Shown here in pieces: positions 54,670-63,059 of a DNA stretch of 64,000 nucleotides (its first letter is position 1; each line of letters opens with the position of its first letter). The DNA lies in NCBI RefSeq assembly GCF_900128975.1, contig NZ_FQVC01000001.1:62001-126000 (forward strand), read 5' to 3'. Under the pieces are notes generated by a model. It saw only the letters and a program-made list of their open reading frames with translations. It had not been told where the DNA came from and made no database searches. This DNA comes from Devosia limi DSM 17137 (lineage in GTDB: Bacteria > Pseudomonadota > Alphaproteobacteria > Rhizobiales > Devosiaceae). Position numbers and translations under genes: made by a program.

Positions 54670-55401
54670 TTAGGTCCTGCGCAAGCTGACAGCGCGGTCG
54701 GGGCGGTCGGTGGTGAGTTGGCGGATTGGCTTGTTGAGCCAGAAGGTCAGATCGGCCTCTTCATTGGGTACCCAGACGCCCAACCGCTCCTTGGGCAGGC
54801 GCGGCGCGATCACATCCCAGAAGCGGTCCAGCACGCTTTTCTCGATGGCGATGATGTCGGCTACCTTTGCGATAGCCTCCAGCCCGTCGAGCAGGCCGTA
54901 ACGTTCGGAGGATTTGGCATCGAACGAGGCGAGCGTGCGGATATGGGGCGCGACCCGGCGCACTTCGGCCAGTACGGCAGGATTGAAGCTGGTGAGTATC
55001 GCGCGCTTGGCCAGGCCGTGCGCGTCGAGCATCGCGGCCGTCTGGGCTTCAAGACCTGGATAGGGATTGCCGTCCTTATCGGCCTTGAGCTCGACATGCA
55101 GCTCCATGGTGGTGTCGGCATAGACGGCAAGCACTTCCGAGAGCAGCGGAATGCACTGGGCATCGCTGTTCCTGAGCCGCACGTCACGGTGCTCGCCGGC
55201 CCGCAGCTGGGTCACCGGGCCAGTACGGTCGGTGGTTCGATCCAGGGTCGGGTCGTGGATGACCAGCAGCTCGCCATCGACGGTCGGGTGAACGTCGAAC
55301 TCGACGCCCTCGACCGGCATGGCAGCCAGTTCGCGAAATCCAGCCAGGCTGTTTTCCGCCCAGAGATCGCGGCCGCCGCGATGGCCGATGATATGTACCA
55401 T
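54670..55401 (-). CDS. ugpQ: Cytoplasmic glycerophosphodiester phosphodiesterase
   Basis: Hydrolyses glycerophosphodiesters to glycerol-3-phosphate and an alcohol. TIM-barrel GDPD of 243 residues with IIGHRGGRDLWAENSLAGF near residue 4 (catalytic His), GVEFDVHPT (metal-binding E and D) and LVIHDPTLDRTTDRTG (second catalytic His). No signal peptide, so it acts on imported substrate as E. coli UgpQ does. It lies 31 bp downstream of the ugpE-like permease gene and directly upstream of the HAD gene. Confidence 0.92.
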   Translation of the reverse strand: MVHIIGHRGGRDLWAENSLAGFRELAAMPVEGVEFDVHPTVDGELLVIHDPTLDRTTDRTGPVTQLRAGEHRDVRLRNSDAQCIPLLSEVLAVYADTTMELHVELKADKDGNPYPGLEAQTAAMLDAHGLAKRAILTSFNPAVLAEVRRVAPHIRTLASFDAKSSERYGLLDGLEAIAKVADIIAIEKSVLDRFWDVIAPRLPKERLGVWVPNEEADLTFWLNKPIRQLTTDRPDRAVSLRRT

Positions 55402-55432
55402 TGGGTATTTTTCCTTTGCAGTGGTGGCGGAG

Positions 55433-56353
55433 CTACTTGCCCGAATCCACCAGACCTTTGGTGAACCAGCGCTGCATCACCAGGATGATCACGGCTGGCG
55501 GCAGCATCACGAAGAAGGCTGCGGCCATGGCGATATTCCAGGCGGGCGCCGTGTCGGCCACGGGCACCAGATCCTTGAGGCCAAGGATGGCAGTGGCCAT
55601 GCTGTCGTCCGTGGTGAACAGGAGCGGCCAGAGATATTGGTTCCAGCCGAACAGGAAGAGGATGATCGACAGTGCCGCAATATTGGCGCGCGACAGCGGC
55701 AGCAGGATATCGAAGAAGAACTTGACCGGCCCTGCCCCATCCAGCCGCGCCGCCTCGCACAGCTCTTCGGGCACCGTCAGGAAGAACTGACGAAACAGGA
55801 AGGTCGCCGACGCCGATGCGATGAGCGGCAGGATCAGGCCGCCATAGCTGTTGATCATGTTCCACTGCAGCGCCGCCTCGATGCGATAGCCGCTGACAGT
55901 TTCGATCAGCCCGGACAGACCGGTGGCGCTGAACAGCCAGCGCAGCGGCGCGCCCGCATCGGCCACAGCCTCATAGGTGGGGATGATGCGCACTTCGACC
56001 GGCAACATCAGCGAAACGAAGATCAGCCAGAAGGCCGTCATGCGGAAGGGAAAGCGGAAATAGGTGATGGCGAAGGCGGCGATCAGCGAGATCGACAGCT
56101 TGCCGATGACGATGCCAATCGTCACCACCAGCGAGTTGAAATAGAGGCGCGAGAAATTGCCCTGGTTCCAGGCGCTGACGATATTGTCGAAAAAATGCGT
56201 ACCCGGCACCCAGGGGAATGGGGTTTGCTGGACTTCCTGCAGGGTCAGCGACCCCGCGACGAAAGCGAAATAGAGCGGCAGGCAGACGGCCGCGGCGCCA
56301 AGCAGCAGAACGGCGTGGCAGAAGATCGTCAGCCCCAGATTACGTTCGATCAT
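55433..56353 (-). CDS. ugpE: Glycerol-3-phosphate ABC transporter permease UgpE
   Basis: Six-helix permease of the MalG/UgpE type, 306 aa. The EAA coupling loop is ELCEAARLDGAGPVKFFFDI near residue 218. The opening MIERNLGLTIFCHAVLLLG and the PFPWVPGTHFFDNIVSAW loop fit UgpE-like proteins. It follows the UgpA-like permease with a 2-bp gap. Function as a G3P or glycerophosphodiester permease is inferred from the strong UgpB character of the binding protein. Confidence 0.9.
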   Translation of the reverse strand: MIERNLGLTIFCHAVLLLGAAAVCLPLYFAFVAGSLTLQEVQQTPFPWVPGTHFFDNIVSAWNQGNFSRLYFNSLVVTIGIVIGKLSISLIAAFAITYFRFPFRMTAFWLIFVSLMLPVEVRIIPTYEAVADAGAPLRWLFSATGLSGLIETVSGYRIEAALQWNMINSYGGLILPLIASASATFLFRQFFLTVPEELCEAARLDGAGPVKFFFDILLPLSRANIAALSIILFLFGWNQYLWPLLFTTDDSMATAILGLKDLVPVADTAPAWNIAMAAAFFVMLPPAVIILVMQRWFTKGLVDSGK

Positions 56354-56355
56354 GG

Positions 56356-57348
56356 CTACACCTGGTAGTTGACTTTGCGCTCAAGCGCGCGGAACTGCAG
56401 GACGGTGAAGAGGATGGCGACGATCATCAGGATGACCGATTGGGCAGCCGACGAGCCCAGATTGAGCTGCACGAAACCATCCTGAAAGACCTTGTAGACC
56501 AGCGTATTGGTGGCCCCGGCCGGCCCTCCCTTGGTCACCGCGTCGATGATGCCGAAGGTTTCAAACAGCCCGTAGACGACGTTCATCACGATGAGGAAGA
56601 AGATGGTCGGGGTGATCAGCGGCAGCGAGATGGTGAAGAAGCGCCGCACCGGACGGGCGCCATCCAGCTTGGCGGCTTCCAGCAGCGAATGCGGCACGGC
56701 CAGCAGGGCTGCGACCAGGAAGATGTAATCGTAGCAGATGTGCTTCCAGACCGTGGCGACGATGACCAGCATCTGGGCATCGAAGGGGCGACGGTTGGGG
56801 TCCCAGGGCAGGCCCAGGGAATGAATGAACTGCGCCATCGGGCCGACGGCGGGATTGAACAGAAAGGCCCAGAGCACCCCCGAAATCACCGGCGCGATGG
56901 CATAGGGCATCAGGATGACGCTCTTGTAGATGCCCCGGCCACGAATGACGAAGTCGGTGGCGAAGGCAAACAGCATGGCCAGCGCGATGGTGACGAACGC
57001 CTGCACGGCGGTGAACCACAGCGTGAAGAAGGCGCTGCGCTGGTAATCGGGGCTCATCAGCAGCCGGCTGAAATTCTCGAAACCGACGAAGATCTCGCGG
57101 GCGCCAAACGGGTCGACCTGCACGAAGGCGAGGGAAAGCGCCTTGTATGAGGGGATAAAGAAGAAGAACAGCAGGATCAGCAATTGCGGCGCGAGCAGGC
57201 CCGCAGCGATCCAGGGCTTGCGGAAATGGGCGGTCTTGAGCCCGGATTCGGAGGTCCTGGGCAGGAGCCGGGTGAGAGCGAGGCCGAGGGCGATCGGGGG
57301 GCGCGCCGTGGCGCCCCCCATCTCGGTCGTTACGTTACTGTCCGGCAT
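56356..57348 (-). CDS. ugpA: Glycerol-3-phosphate ABC transporter permease UgpA
   Basis: MalF/UgpA-type permease of 330 residues if started at ATG 57348; ATG 57321 is also possible. The frame is open further upstream, but only as shadow of ugpB. The first helix is AAGLLAPQLLILLFFFFIPS near residue 50, as in UgpA. The EAA loop is SLLEAAKLDGARPVRRFFTI near 245. The chosen start lies inside the last codons of ugpB (14-bp overlap), implying coupling. Confidence 0.9.
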   Translation of the reverse strand: MPDSNVTTEMGGATARPPIALGLALTRLLPRTSESGLKTAHFRKPWIAAGLLAPQLLILLFFFFIPSYKALSLAFVQVDPFGAREIFVGFENFSRLLMSPDYQRSAFFTLWFTAVQAFVTIALAMLFAFATDFVIRGRGIYKSVILMPYAIAPVISGVLWAFLFNPAVGPMAQFIHSLGLPWDPNRRPFDAQMLVIVATVWKHICYDYIFLVAALLAVPHSLLEAAKLDGARPVRRFFTISLPLITPTIFFLIVMNVVYGLFETFGIIDAVTKGGPAGATNTLVYKVFQDGFVQLNLGSSAAQSVILMIVAILFTVLQFRALERKVNYQV

Positions 57349-58693
57349 GGAGCTGCTCGTACTGGCGCAGGATTTCATTGCCGCGGGCGGCAGCGTTATC
57401 GAGGGCCTGCTGGGCAGTCTGCTGGCCGGTCCACACGCCCTGGATCTCTTCGACCAGGATCTGCATGGACTGATTGTGGTTGCCGAAGCGGAAGCCACGC
57501 GAGTTTTCGGTTGGCTCGCCACGGCCCAGTTGCAGGATGGCGATTTCGCGGGTCGGATTTTCCTCGAAATAGCCGTCGGCCTTGAGCATGTCATAAGCCG
57601 CGTTGGTTACAGGCACATAGCCCGTCTGGCTGCTCCACCAGGCCTGCACTTCGGGCGAGGCGACATAATCGATGAAGGCGGCAGCGCCCGCATATTCTTC
57701 GTCCTTTTCGCCCTTCAGCACCCAGAGCGCGCCACCACCGATGGTGCTGTTCTTGGGCTCGATGCCTTCCTCATGCGGCAGGTAGGTTGCGCTCCAGGCG
57801 AATGGAGCGGTCGAGGAGATGCCCGCATGCGCGGCGGTCGAGGCGACATAGGTGGCGCAGGTGCCGGAGGTGAAAAGCTGCTCGGGTGACAGGCCCTGCC
57901 CGGCGATCTGCAGCACGCCGCCATCCATCCACTTGGCGAGGCGTTCGAGCTGACCCACGACAAGCGGGCTCTTGTTAAAGACGAACTCGGTGGCCAGGCC
58001 GTCAAAGCCATTGGCGAGGGTGCCATAGGGCTGGTCGTGAATGGCCGAATAGTTCTCGATCAGGCTCCAGAAGAAGTCATTGGCGAGGGCCATCGAGCAG
58101 GAACTGATGCCCTGCTCCTTGATCGCATAGAGCTGCTTTTCGACGTCCTGCCAGGTTTCGCCAGGCGCATCGAAGCCGGCCTGCTTGAACATGTCGCCAT
58201 TGTACCAGAAAATCGGCGTCGAGCTGTTGAAGGGCAATGCTGCCGGAACACCATCGACGAGGAAGAAACCCGAGACCGGGGCGACGAAATCATCCCAGTC
58301 GATGTCATAGCCCTGCTGTTCCATCAGCTCGGGGACCGGGATGACCGCGCCCGAATTGAGCATGGTCATGAAGCCGCGTTCGGCGGCCTGGATCAGCGTC
58401 GGCTGCTGGCCGACACGATAGGCAGCGACCATGGCCGCCATGTTCTCTTCGTAATTGCCCTTGTGGGTGGCGACCAGTTCATACTTGTCCTGGGACGCGT
58501 TGAAGTCGGTGACCAGTTCGGCGACGATATCGCCGAGGCGACCACCCAGGGCATGCCACCACTCAACCTTGACCCGTTCCTGGGCAAAGGCCGAGCCGGC
58601 CATCTGCAGGCTCAGCAGGCTGACCGCCACTCCCGCAGCCAGGATCTTATTGGACGCACGATGACGGCGCCGCTGGTGAACTTCGCGTTTCAT
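57335..58693 (-). CDS. ugpB: Glycerol-3-phosphate-binding periplasmic protein UgpB
   Basis: Periplasmic binding protein of 452 residues with a Sec signal peptide (residues 1-37, long basic n-region MKREVHQRRRHRASNK). AGGAG lies six bases before the ATG. It shares with E. coli UgpB the segments THKGNYEENMAAMVAAYRVG, LPFNSSTPIFWYN, TIGGGALWVLKGEKDE, SQTGYVPVTNAAYDML and FRFGNHNQSMQILVEEIQ. Ligands of the family are glycerol-3-phosphate and glycerophosphodiesters. It is the first gene of the operon ugpB-ugpA-ugpE-GDPD-HAD-SDR and divergent from ugpC. Confidence 0.93.
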   Translation of the reverse strand: MKREVHQRRRHRASNKILAAGVAVSLLSLQMAGSAFAQERVKVEWWHALGGRLGDIVAELVTDFNASQDKYELVATHKGNYEENMAAMVAAYRVGQQPTLIQAAERGFMTMLNSGAVIPVPELMEQQGYDIDWDDFVAPVSGFFLVDGVPAALPFNSSTPIFWYNGDMFKQAGFDAPGETWQDVEKQLYAIKEQGISSCSMALANDFFWSLIENYSAIHDQPYGTLANGFDGLATEFVFNKSPLVVGQLERLAKWMDGGVLQIAGQGLSPEQLFTSGTCATYVASTAAHAGISSTAPFAWSATYLPHEEGIEPKNSTIGGGALWVLKGEKDEEYAGAAAFIDYVASPEVQAWWSSQTGYVPVTNAAYDMLKADGYFEENPTREIAILQLGRGEPTENSRGFRFGNHNQSMQILVEEIQGVWTGQQTAQQALDNAAARGNEILRQYEQLHAGQ

Positions 58694-58778
58694 CTCTGTC
58701 TCCTCTCGCATCGCCGTAATTCCTTCCCAGGGCTGTAACAGCGCCTGGCGGGCCGCTTCCACGGCGGCGACAAAAAGA

Positions 58779-58807
58779 AGCTAGCGCCCGCCCGTTACAA
58801 ATGTCAA
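58779..58807 (-). promoter_or_regulatory. Candidate ugpB promoter overlapped by an operator-like motif
   Basis: On the minus strand a consensus -35 TTGACA (58807-58802) is followed 17 bases later by CTAGCT as a weak -10. The plus-strand motif GTTACAAATGTCAA (58794-58807) overlaps the -35. Further GTTACA copies occur at 58815 (+) and at 58734-58739 (inverted). Confidence 0.5.
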
Positions 58808-58848
58808 TATCTTGTTACATTAGTATGACAGTGGTTCTGGAGGAGCAC

Positions 58849-59889
58849 ATGGCAAACATCGAACTCATTGATATTAAAAAGAATTACGGTCCAGTTCCGG
58901 CGGTAAAAGGCATCAATCTCGTTGTCGCAGACGGCGAGATGATCGTGCTGGTCGGTCCATCGGGGTGCGGAAAATCCACTCTGCTGCGCATGATTGCGGG
59001 GCTGGAATCCATCACGTCCGGGCATCTGAAAATCGGTGGTCGCGACGTCAGCCGGGTCGAGCCGGCCGAGCGCGATATCGCCATGGTGTTCCAGAACTAC
59101 GCGCTCTATCCGCACATGTCGGTGCGGCAGAATCTGGAATACGGCCTCAAGAATCGCGGCTTCCAACGCGACGACATCGCCCGGCGCGTCACCGATGCTG
59201 CCGCCATCCTCGAGATCGAACCCTACCTGGAACGGCGACCGCGACAGCTCTCGGGCGGGCAGCGCCAGCGCGTCGCCATGGGCCGTGCCATCGTCCGCAA
59301 TCCCGCCGCGTTCCTGTTCGACGAACCCCTCTCCAATCTCGACGCCAAGCTGCGCGTGCAGATGCGCGTGGAAATCCGCAAGCTGCAAAAGCGGCTGGGG
59401 ACCACCAGTCTTTACGTCACCCACGATCAGCTCGAAGCCATGACGCTGGCTGATCGGCTGGTGGTGATGAATGGCGGGCGCATCGAGCAGATCGGCACAC
59501 CGATTGACGTTTATGAGCGTCCTGAAACCCTGTTTGTCGCCGGCTTTATCGGCTCGCCGCCAATGAACCTGGTTGATCTCGACAAGATCGGCGGCGCTGT
59601 CACCTGGCCGGGCCTGCCCCCCAATACCGATGTCGTTGGTATTCGCCCCGATGCCTTCAGCCTGACCCAAAACACCGCCAATAGCGTGCCGCTGACGGGG
59701 ATGATCGAACTGATCGAACCGATTGGCGGCGAGAGCCATCTGCATATTGTGATCGAAGGATCGAGCCAGACAGTCATCGCAGCGCACGCCGGCAGATCTC
59801 CGCTGTCGGAGGGCGAAACCGCAACCTGGCATGTCAATCCGGCCGACCTGCACTGCTTCAACAAAAGCAGCGGACAACGCACCGACTAG
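58849..59889 (+). CDS. ugpC: Glycerol-3-phosphate ABC transporter ATPase UgpC
   Basis: MalK/UgpC-type ATPase, 346 residues from ATG 58849, supported by GGAGGAG just upstream. Walker A is [15 protein letters not shown] near residue 35, Q-loop [12 protein letters not shown] near 79, signature [15 protein letters not shown] near 133, Walker [15 protein letters not shown] near 155. A C-terminal TOBE/OB regulatory region is somewhat short (MalK-type proteins are often 360-370 aa). It is divergent from ugpB and followed by the SorC regulator gene, so the transporter is split over two operons. Confidence 0.92.
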   Translation: MANIELIDIKKNYGPVPAVKGINLVVADGEMIVLVGPSGCGKSTLLRMIAGLESITSGHLKIGGRDVSRVEPAERDIAMVFQNYALYPHMSVRQNLEYGLKNRGFQRDDIARRVTDAAAILEIEPYLERRPRQLSGGQRQRVAMGRAIVRNPAAFLFDEPLSNLDAKLRVQMRVEIRKLQKRLGTTSLYVTHDQLEAMTLADRLVVMNGGRIEQIGTPIDVYERPETLFVAGFIGSPPMNLVDLDKIGGAVTWPGLPPNTDVVGIRPDAFSLTQNTANSVPLTGMIELIEPIGGESHLHIVIEGSSQTVIAAHAGRSPLSEGETATWHVNPADLHCFNKSSGQRTD

Positions 59890-59913
59890 TGCGGCAGGGA
59901 CTGTCGGCGCGGC

Positions 59914-59928
59914 GTTACAATTGACAAG
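59914..59928 (+). promoter_or_regulatory. Operator-like motif before the SorC regulator gene
   Basis: GTTACAATTGACAAG closely matches GTTACAAATGTCAAT at 58794 in the ugpB-ugpC gap. It overlaps a TTGACA -35-like hexamer (59921-59926) with AATTAG about 18 bases on. The shared motif suggests autoregulation by the SorC protein. Confidence 0.5.
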
Positions 59929-59976
59929 CTAAGGTCGGCATTCCAATTAGACAAACCCGGCGCAGGAGACCTCGCA

Positions 59977-60951
59977 ATGACATCGGATAACGCCGCAACG
60001 ACGCCCGATGAACAGATGCAGGTGCGGGTGGCATGGCTCTATTTCATGGAGGGCCGCACCCAGGGCGAAATCGCCGACCTGCTGTCGACCAATCGGCTGC
60101 GGATCAATCGGATCATCAACGAGGCGCGCCGGTCGGGCCTCGTCTCGATCACGATCAATTCGCGGCTGAGCTCCTGCGTCGAACTGGAACGGGCACTCAG
60201 CGACCGGTTCGACCTGTCGCGCGCCATCATCGTGCCGACGCCGGTCGATCCGGCCCTGGTGCCAGTTCTGCTGGGGCAAGCGACCGCCGACTATGTCAGC
60301 CAGGCGCTGACCTCCTCCGATATCCGCGGCATCGGGATGGGCTGGGGCGCCACCATGCGCGAGATGGTGCGCCATATGCCGGCGCTGCGGCGGCCCGAGC
60401 TCTCGGTAAATTCCGTCATGGGCGGGCTGACGCGCGGCATCGAGATCAATACCTTCGACATTGCCAGCGATCTGGCGCGGCTGCTGAGCGCGGAATGCGC
60501 CTATCTGGCAGCGCCAATTTACGCCGGGAGCCCGGAATCGCGCGACGCGATCATGAATCAGGATGTGTTCCGGGAATCGTTCGAGCGCATTGCCGTCAAC
60601 GACATGATCGTGCTGTCGGTCGGTGACCTCACCGACCGCTCGCTGCTGGTGCGCTATGGCCTGCCCCGCGAGGTCACCATGGAAATGCTTGCCGCCGCAG
60701 GTGCCAAGGGCGATCTGCTCGGGCAGTTCATCGATGCCGATGGCAAGCCGATTGACCACCAGATCAACCATCGTGCCATCGCCCTGCCCATCGAGGCGCT
60801 ACGCAAGGTGCCGAACGTGATCCTTAGTTCCGGCGGCGCCCACAAGGTTGAATCGATCGCCGCAGTGCTGCGCTCGGGGCTGATCGACGTGCTGGTCTGC
60901 GACGAAACCACTGCTCGCGCCGCTATGGCGCTGGCGGTTGGACGGGGTTAG
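59977..60951 (+). CDS. SorC/DeoR-type sugar-binding transcriptional regulator
   Basis: 324-residue regulator. The N-terminal helix-turn-helix is in MEGRTQGEIADLLSTNRLRI (about 24-43). A SugarBP (SorC, CggR-like) effector domain follows at about 65-320, with GMGWGATMREMV near 115, a TDRSLLVRYGLP segment and a C-terminal VRSGLIDVLVCDE-like stretch. Effectors of this family are phosphorylated sugars or polyols. It follows ugpC by 87 bp and probably controls both ugp transcripts through the GTTACAA motifs; this is inference from context. Confidence 0.9.
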   Translation: MTSDNAATTPDEQMQVRVAWLYFMEGRTQGEIADLLSTNRLRINRIINEARRSGLVSITINSRLSSCVELERALSDRFDLSRAIIVPTPVDPALVPVLLGQATADYVSQALTSSDIRGIGMGWGATMREMVRHMPALRRPELSVNSVMGGLTRGIEINTFDIASDLARLLSAECAYLAAPIYAGSPESRDAIMNQDVFRESFERIAVNDMIVLSVGDLTDRSLLVRYGLPREVTMEMLAAAGAKGDLLGQFIDADGKPIDHQINHRAIALPIEALRKVPNVILSSGGAHKVESIAAVLRSGLIDVLVCDETTARAAMALAVGRG

Positions 60952-60979
60952 CGCTGTCCGGCCGAGGCTTGGAATGCGC

Positions 60980-61123
60980 CTAGGCGACAGGCGGGGTGGC
61001 GCCGGTACCGGCGCCGATGATGGCAATGGCGATCAGAAGGATTCCGCCAGTCAGCCACAACAGCCCGGCAACCATGAAGAAGCCCTCGATAAACTCGGTG
61101 CCGGTATATTCCAGGTCGGACAT
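60980..61123 (-). CDS. 47-aa single-pass membrane peptide
   Basis: Short gene with a strong AGGAG ribosome site eight bases before ATG 61123. The product has an acidic N-terminus (MSDLEYTGTEFIEGFF), then a continuous hydrophobic stretch at about residues 15-39 (MVAGLLWLTGGILLIAIAII) and a Gly/Pro tail ending TPPVA. One or two membrane passes are possible. No family recognised. It lies between the SorC gene (convergent) and a metallophosphoesterase gene 66 bp upstream on the same strand. Confidence 0.72.
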   Translation of the reverse strand: MSDLEYTGTEFIEGFFMVAGLLWLTGGILLIAIAIIGAGTGATPPVA

Positions 61124-61188
61124 TTGCCACTCCTCAGGACCAATGGACGCCAAGTCTGGGCCCGGACAGGGTTGCGGTCAACACGCAC

Positions 61189-62016
61189 CTACAGGGGCTC
61201 GCTCGCCTTGTCCCGCGTCTGCCAGGCGTCAGCCTTCCACTCACGGACGGTGATGGTGATCTTGTCGGCAGTAATATCGATGAGATTGTAGGCGTTGGAT
61301 TCCCCTCGCAAGCGGGTGGAAATCGCCGATGACGCCTGCGCAACCAGGATCGGCGCCGCGGTGGACTTGCTGAACCCGATTGCCTCCCCCTGCCGCTCGG
61401 CTTCCTTGCTCTCGTGCTTGCGCACATAGGAGAGGTGAAAGTGTCCCGACATGACCAGCCGAACTCCAAGGCTTGAAAACAGTTCCAGCGCCTCGTCGGC
61501 GCGTTTGACGCGCCGGGTCTTCTGCAGCATCGGCTCCGTTGGAAACAGTAGCGGATGGTGCGCGACGATCACCCTGATGGCGTCGGGCGATGCCTTGGAA
61601 AAGCGTTCCTCCAGATCTTCGAGCTGCCCCCGCGAAATGGTGCCATGCCCCCAGTTCCATTCGAGACGCGCCCGGCGCGAGGTGCGCATGCCGACAAAGC
61701 ACACGCCGTCCATTTCGAGGAACGGCTCCAAGTCTGCCGCAATATACCGCCGGTAGAGGCCATAAGGATCGAAAAACCGGCGCAGGATATTGACGGCGGG
61801 GACATCGTGATTACCCGGTACGGCAAAGATCGGCGCCTCGAGCGTATCGAGAAAGGCGCGGGCCTCGACGAATTCTTCCTTGCTGCCAATCTGGGTGAAG
61901 TCGCCGCTGGCAACGATCAGATCCGGATGCTGGGCGGCAATGTCGGCGGCGAAACCGGCGGCCAGCGCCGGGTCGTGACGACCGAAATGCAAGTCGGAGA
62001 TATGGACGAGCTTCAA
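61189..62016 (-). CDS. Calcineurin-like metallophosphoesterase
   Basis: Dinuclear metallophosphatase of 275 residues with the full motif set: ISDLHFGRHD near residue 6, IVASGDFTQIGS near 35, VPGNHDVPA near 66, VIVAHHPLLFPTE near 150 and MSGHFHLSYVR near 197. This pattern resembles CpdA/Icc-type and UDP-diacylglucosamine or phospholipid-related phosphoesterases. It overlaps the lipid kinase gene by 4 bp (ATGA), which points to phospholipid or nucleotide-linked lipid substrates (inference). Confidence 0.9.
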   Translation of the reverse strand: MKLVHISDLHFGRHDPALAAGFAADIAAQHPDLIVASGDFTQIGSKEEFVEARAFLDTLEAPIFAVPGNHDVPAVNILRRFFDPYGLYRRYIAADLEPFLEMDGVCFVGMRTSRRARLEWNWGHGTISRGQLEDLEERFSKASPDAIRVIVAHHPLLFPTEPMLQKTRRVKRADEALELFSSLGVRLVMSGHFHLSYVRKHESKEAERQGEAIGFSKSTAAPILVAQASSAISTRLRGESNAYNLIDITADKITITVREWKADAWQTRDKASEPL

Positions 62017-62960
62017 GGCGTTGGACCTCCGGCGGCTTCGACAATCGCTGCTGTGGCGAGCATATCGGTCGCCGCAGGCACGATAACCGATAAGGCCAGG
62101 GGACGGGTTTTGAAAGCGAGGGGCGTTTCCAGCATTTCGACCTCGCCGTCGAACATGACCTTGATCAACGGCTTGCGCGTGGTGATGGTAACGGATGTGA
62201 CGCTATCGACGGTGAGCACCTGATCATGCCGCCAGCGGCCGAGCAACATGCCTGTCGTCAGCCGGATAAAATCGAAGACCGTGAAATGGCTGAGCACGTA
62301 TAGCGTCAGCGTGCCACGATCCAGGCTCTGGCGCGAAAAGAACTGCCCGGGCCCCTCGTCATAGGCATTGTTCGACACGGCAACAGCCTGCACCCGCTCG
62401 ACGCGCGTGGCGCCGTCACTGGTCTGCATGGCGACAGCGATGCGGCGCGCCCGGGCGAGACGCCGGAAGAAATGGCGCAGAAAGCCAATCTTGGCGCCAG
62501 CGTCGCGCCGGCCCCTGATGTGTTCGCGGGCAGCGGCCACGCCGGGGATCAGGCCAATGACCACCTTGTGCAGGAAGACCCGTCCATTCACTTCGCCCAC
62601 ATCGATGCGCTGGCTGACGCCGGTCGCTAACGCGGCAACCGCTTCCGGCAGCTCAAGCGGTATTTTGAGGTCCTTGGCCAGGGCATTGACCGTGCCGAGC
62701 GGCAGGATGGCGAGGCCCTTGTCGGAGCCGACCAGTGCCGCCGCCAGGGCGGTGATCGTGCCATCGCCACCTGCGGCGACGATCACCTCGGCAGCGCTGG
62801 CCATGGCGGCGTCGATACGCTCCTGCATGGGGACAGCACTGCGCGCGTCAATGGTGGCTTCGAGGCCATTGGCGCTGAACAGCGCCTCCAGCTCGTCCTC
62901 TGTGACGCCAATGGCATTGGCGGTGCCGGCATTGGCATTCAGGATGACGTGGTAAACCAT
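62013..62960 (-). CDS. Diacylglycerol kinase family lipid kinase
   Basis: DagK/YegS-type lipid kinase, 315 aa from ATG 62960 (ATG 62975 also possible). The nucleotide-binding signature is VIVAAGGDGTITALAAAL near residue 58, followed by LAILPLGTVNALAKDL near 85. The C-terminal beta-sandwich domain contains AVSNNAYDEGPGQFF and LTVDSVTSVTI. It phosphorylates diacylglycerol or a related lipid. Its stop overlaps the metallophosphoesterase start, and a PAP2 phosphatase gene is divergent, giving a kinase-phosphatase cluster. Confidence 0.9.
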   Translation of the reverse strand: MVYHVILNANAGTANAIGVTEDELEALFSANGLEATIDARSAVPMQERIDAAMASAAEVIVAAGGDGTITALAAALVGSDKGLAILPLGTVNALAKDLKIPLELPEAVAALATGVSQRIDVGEVNGRVFLHKVVIGLIPGVAAAREHIRGRRDAGAKIGFLRHFFRRLARARRIAVAMQTSDGATRVERVQAVAVSNNAYDEGPGQFFSRQSLDRGTLTLYVLSHFTVFDFIRLTTGMLLGRWRHDQVLTVDSVTSVTITTRKPLIKVMFDGEVEMLETPLAFKTRPLALSVIVPAATDMLATAAIVEAAGGPTP

Positions 62961-63059
62961 AGTGCGGAATTCCATCGGCCATGGCGAAATGCCGTGGTGT
63001 TATGGCAACGTGCGGGCGGCACGGACGTTGCCTTGGCAATACGGGAAACGAATCAAATC

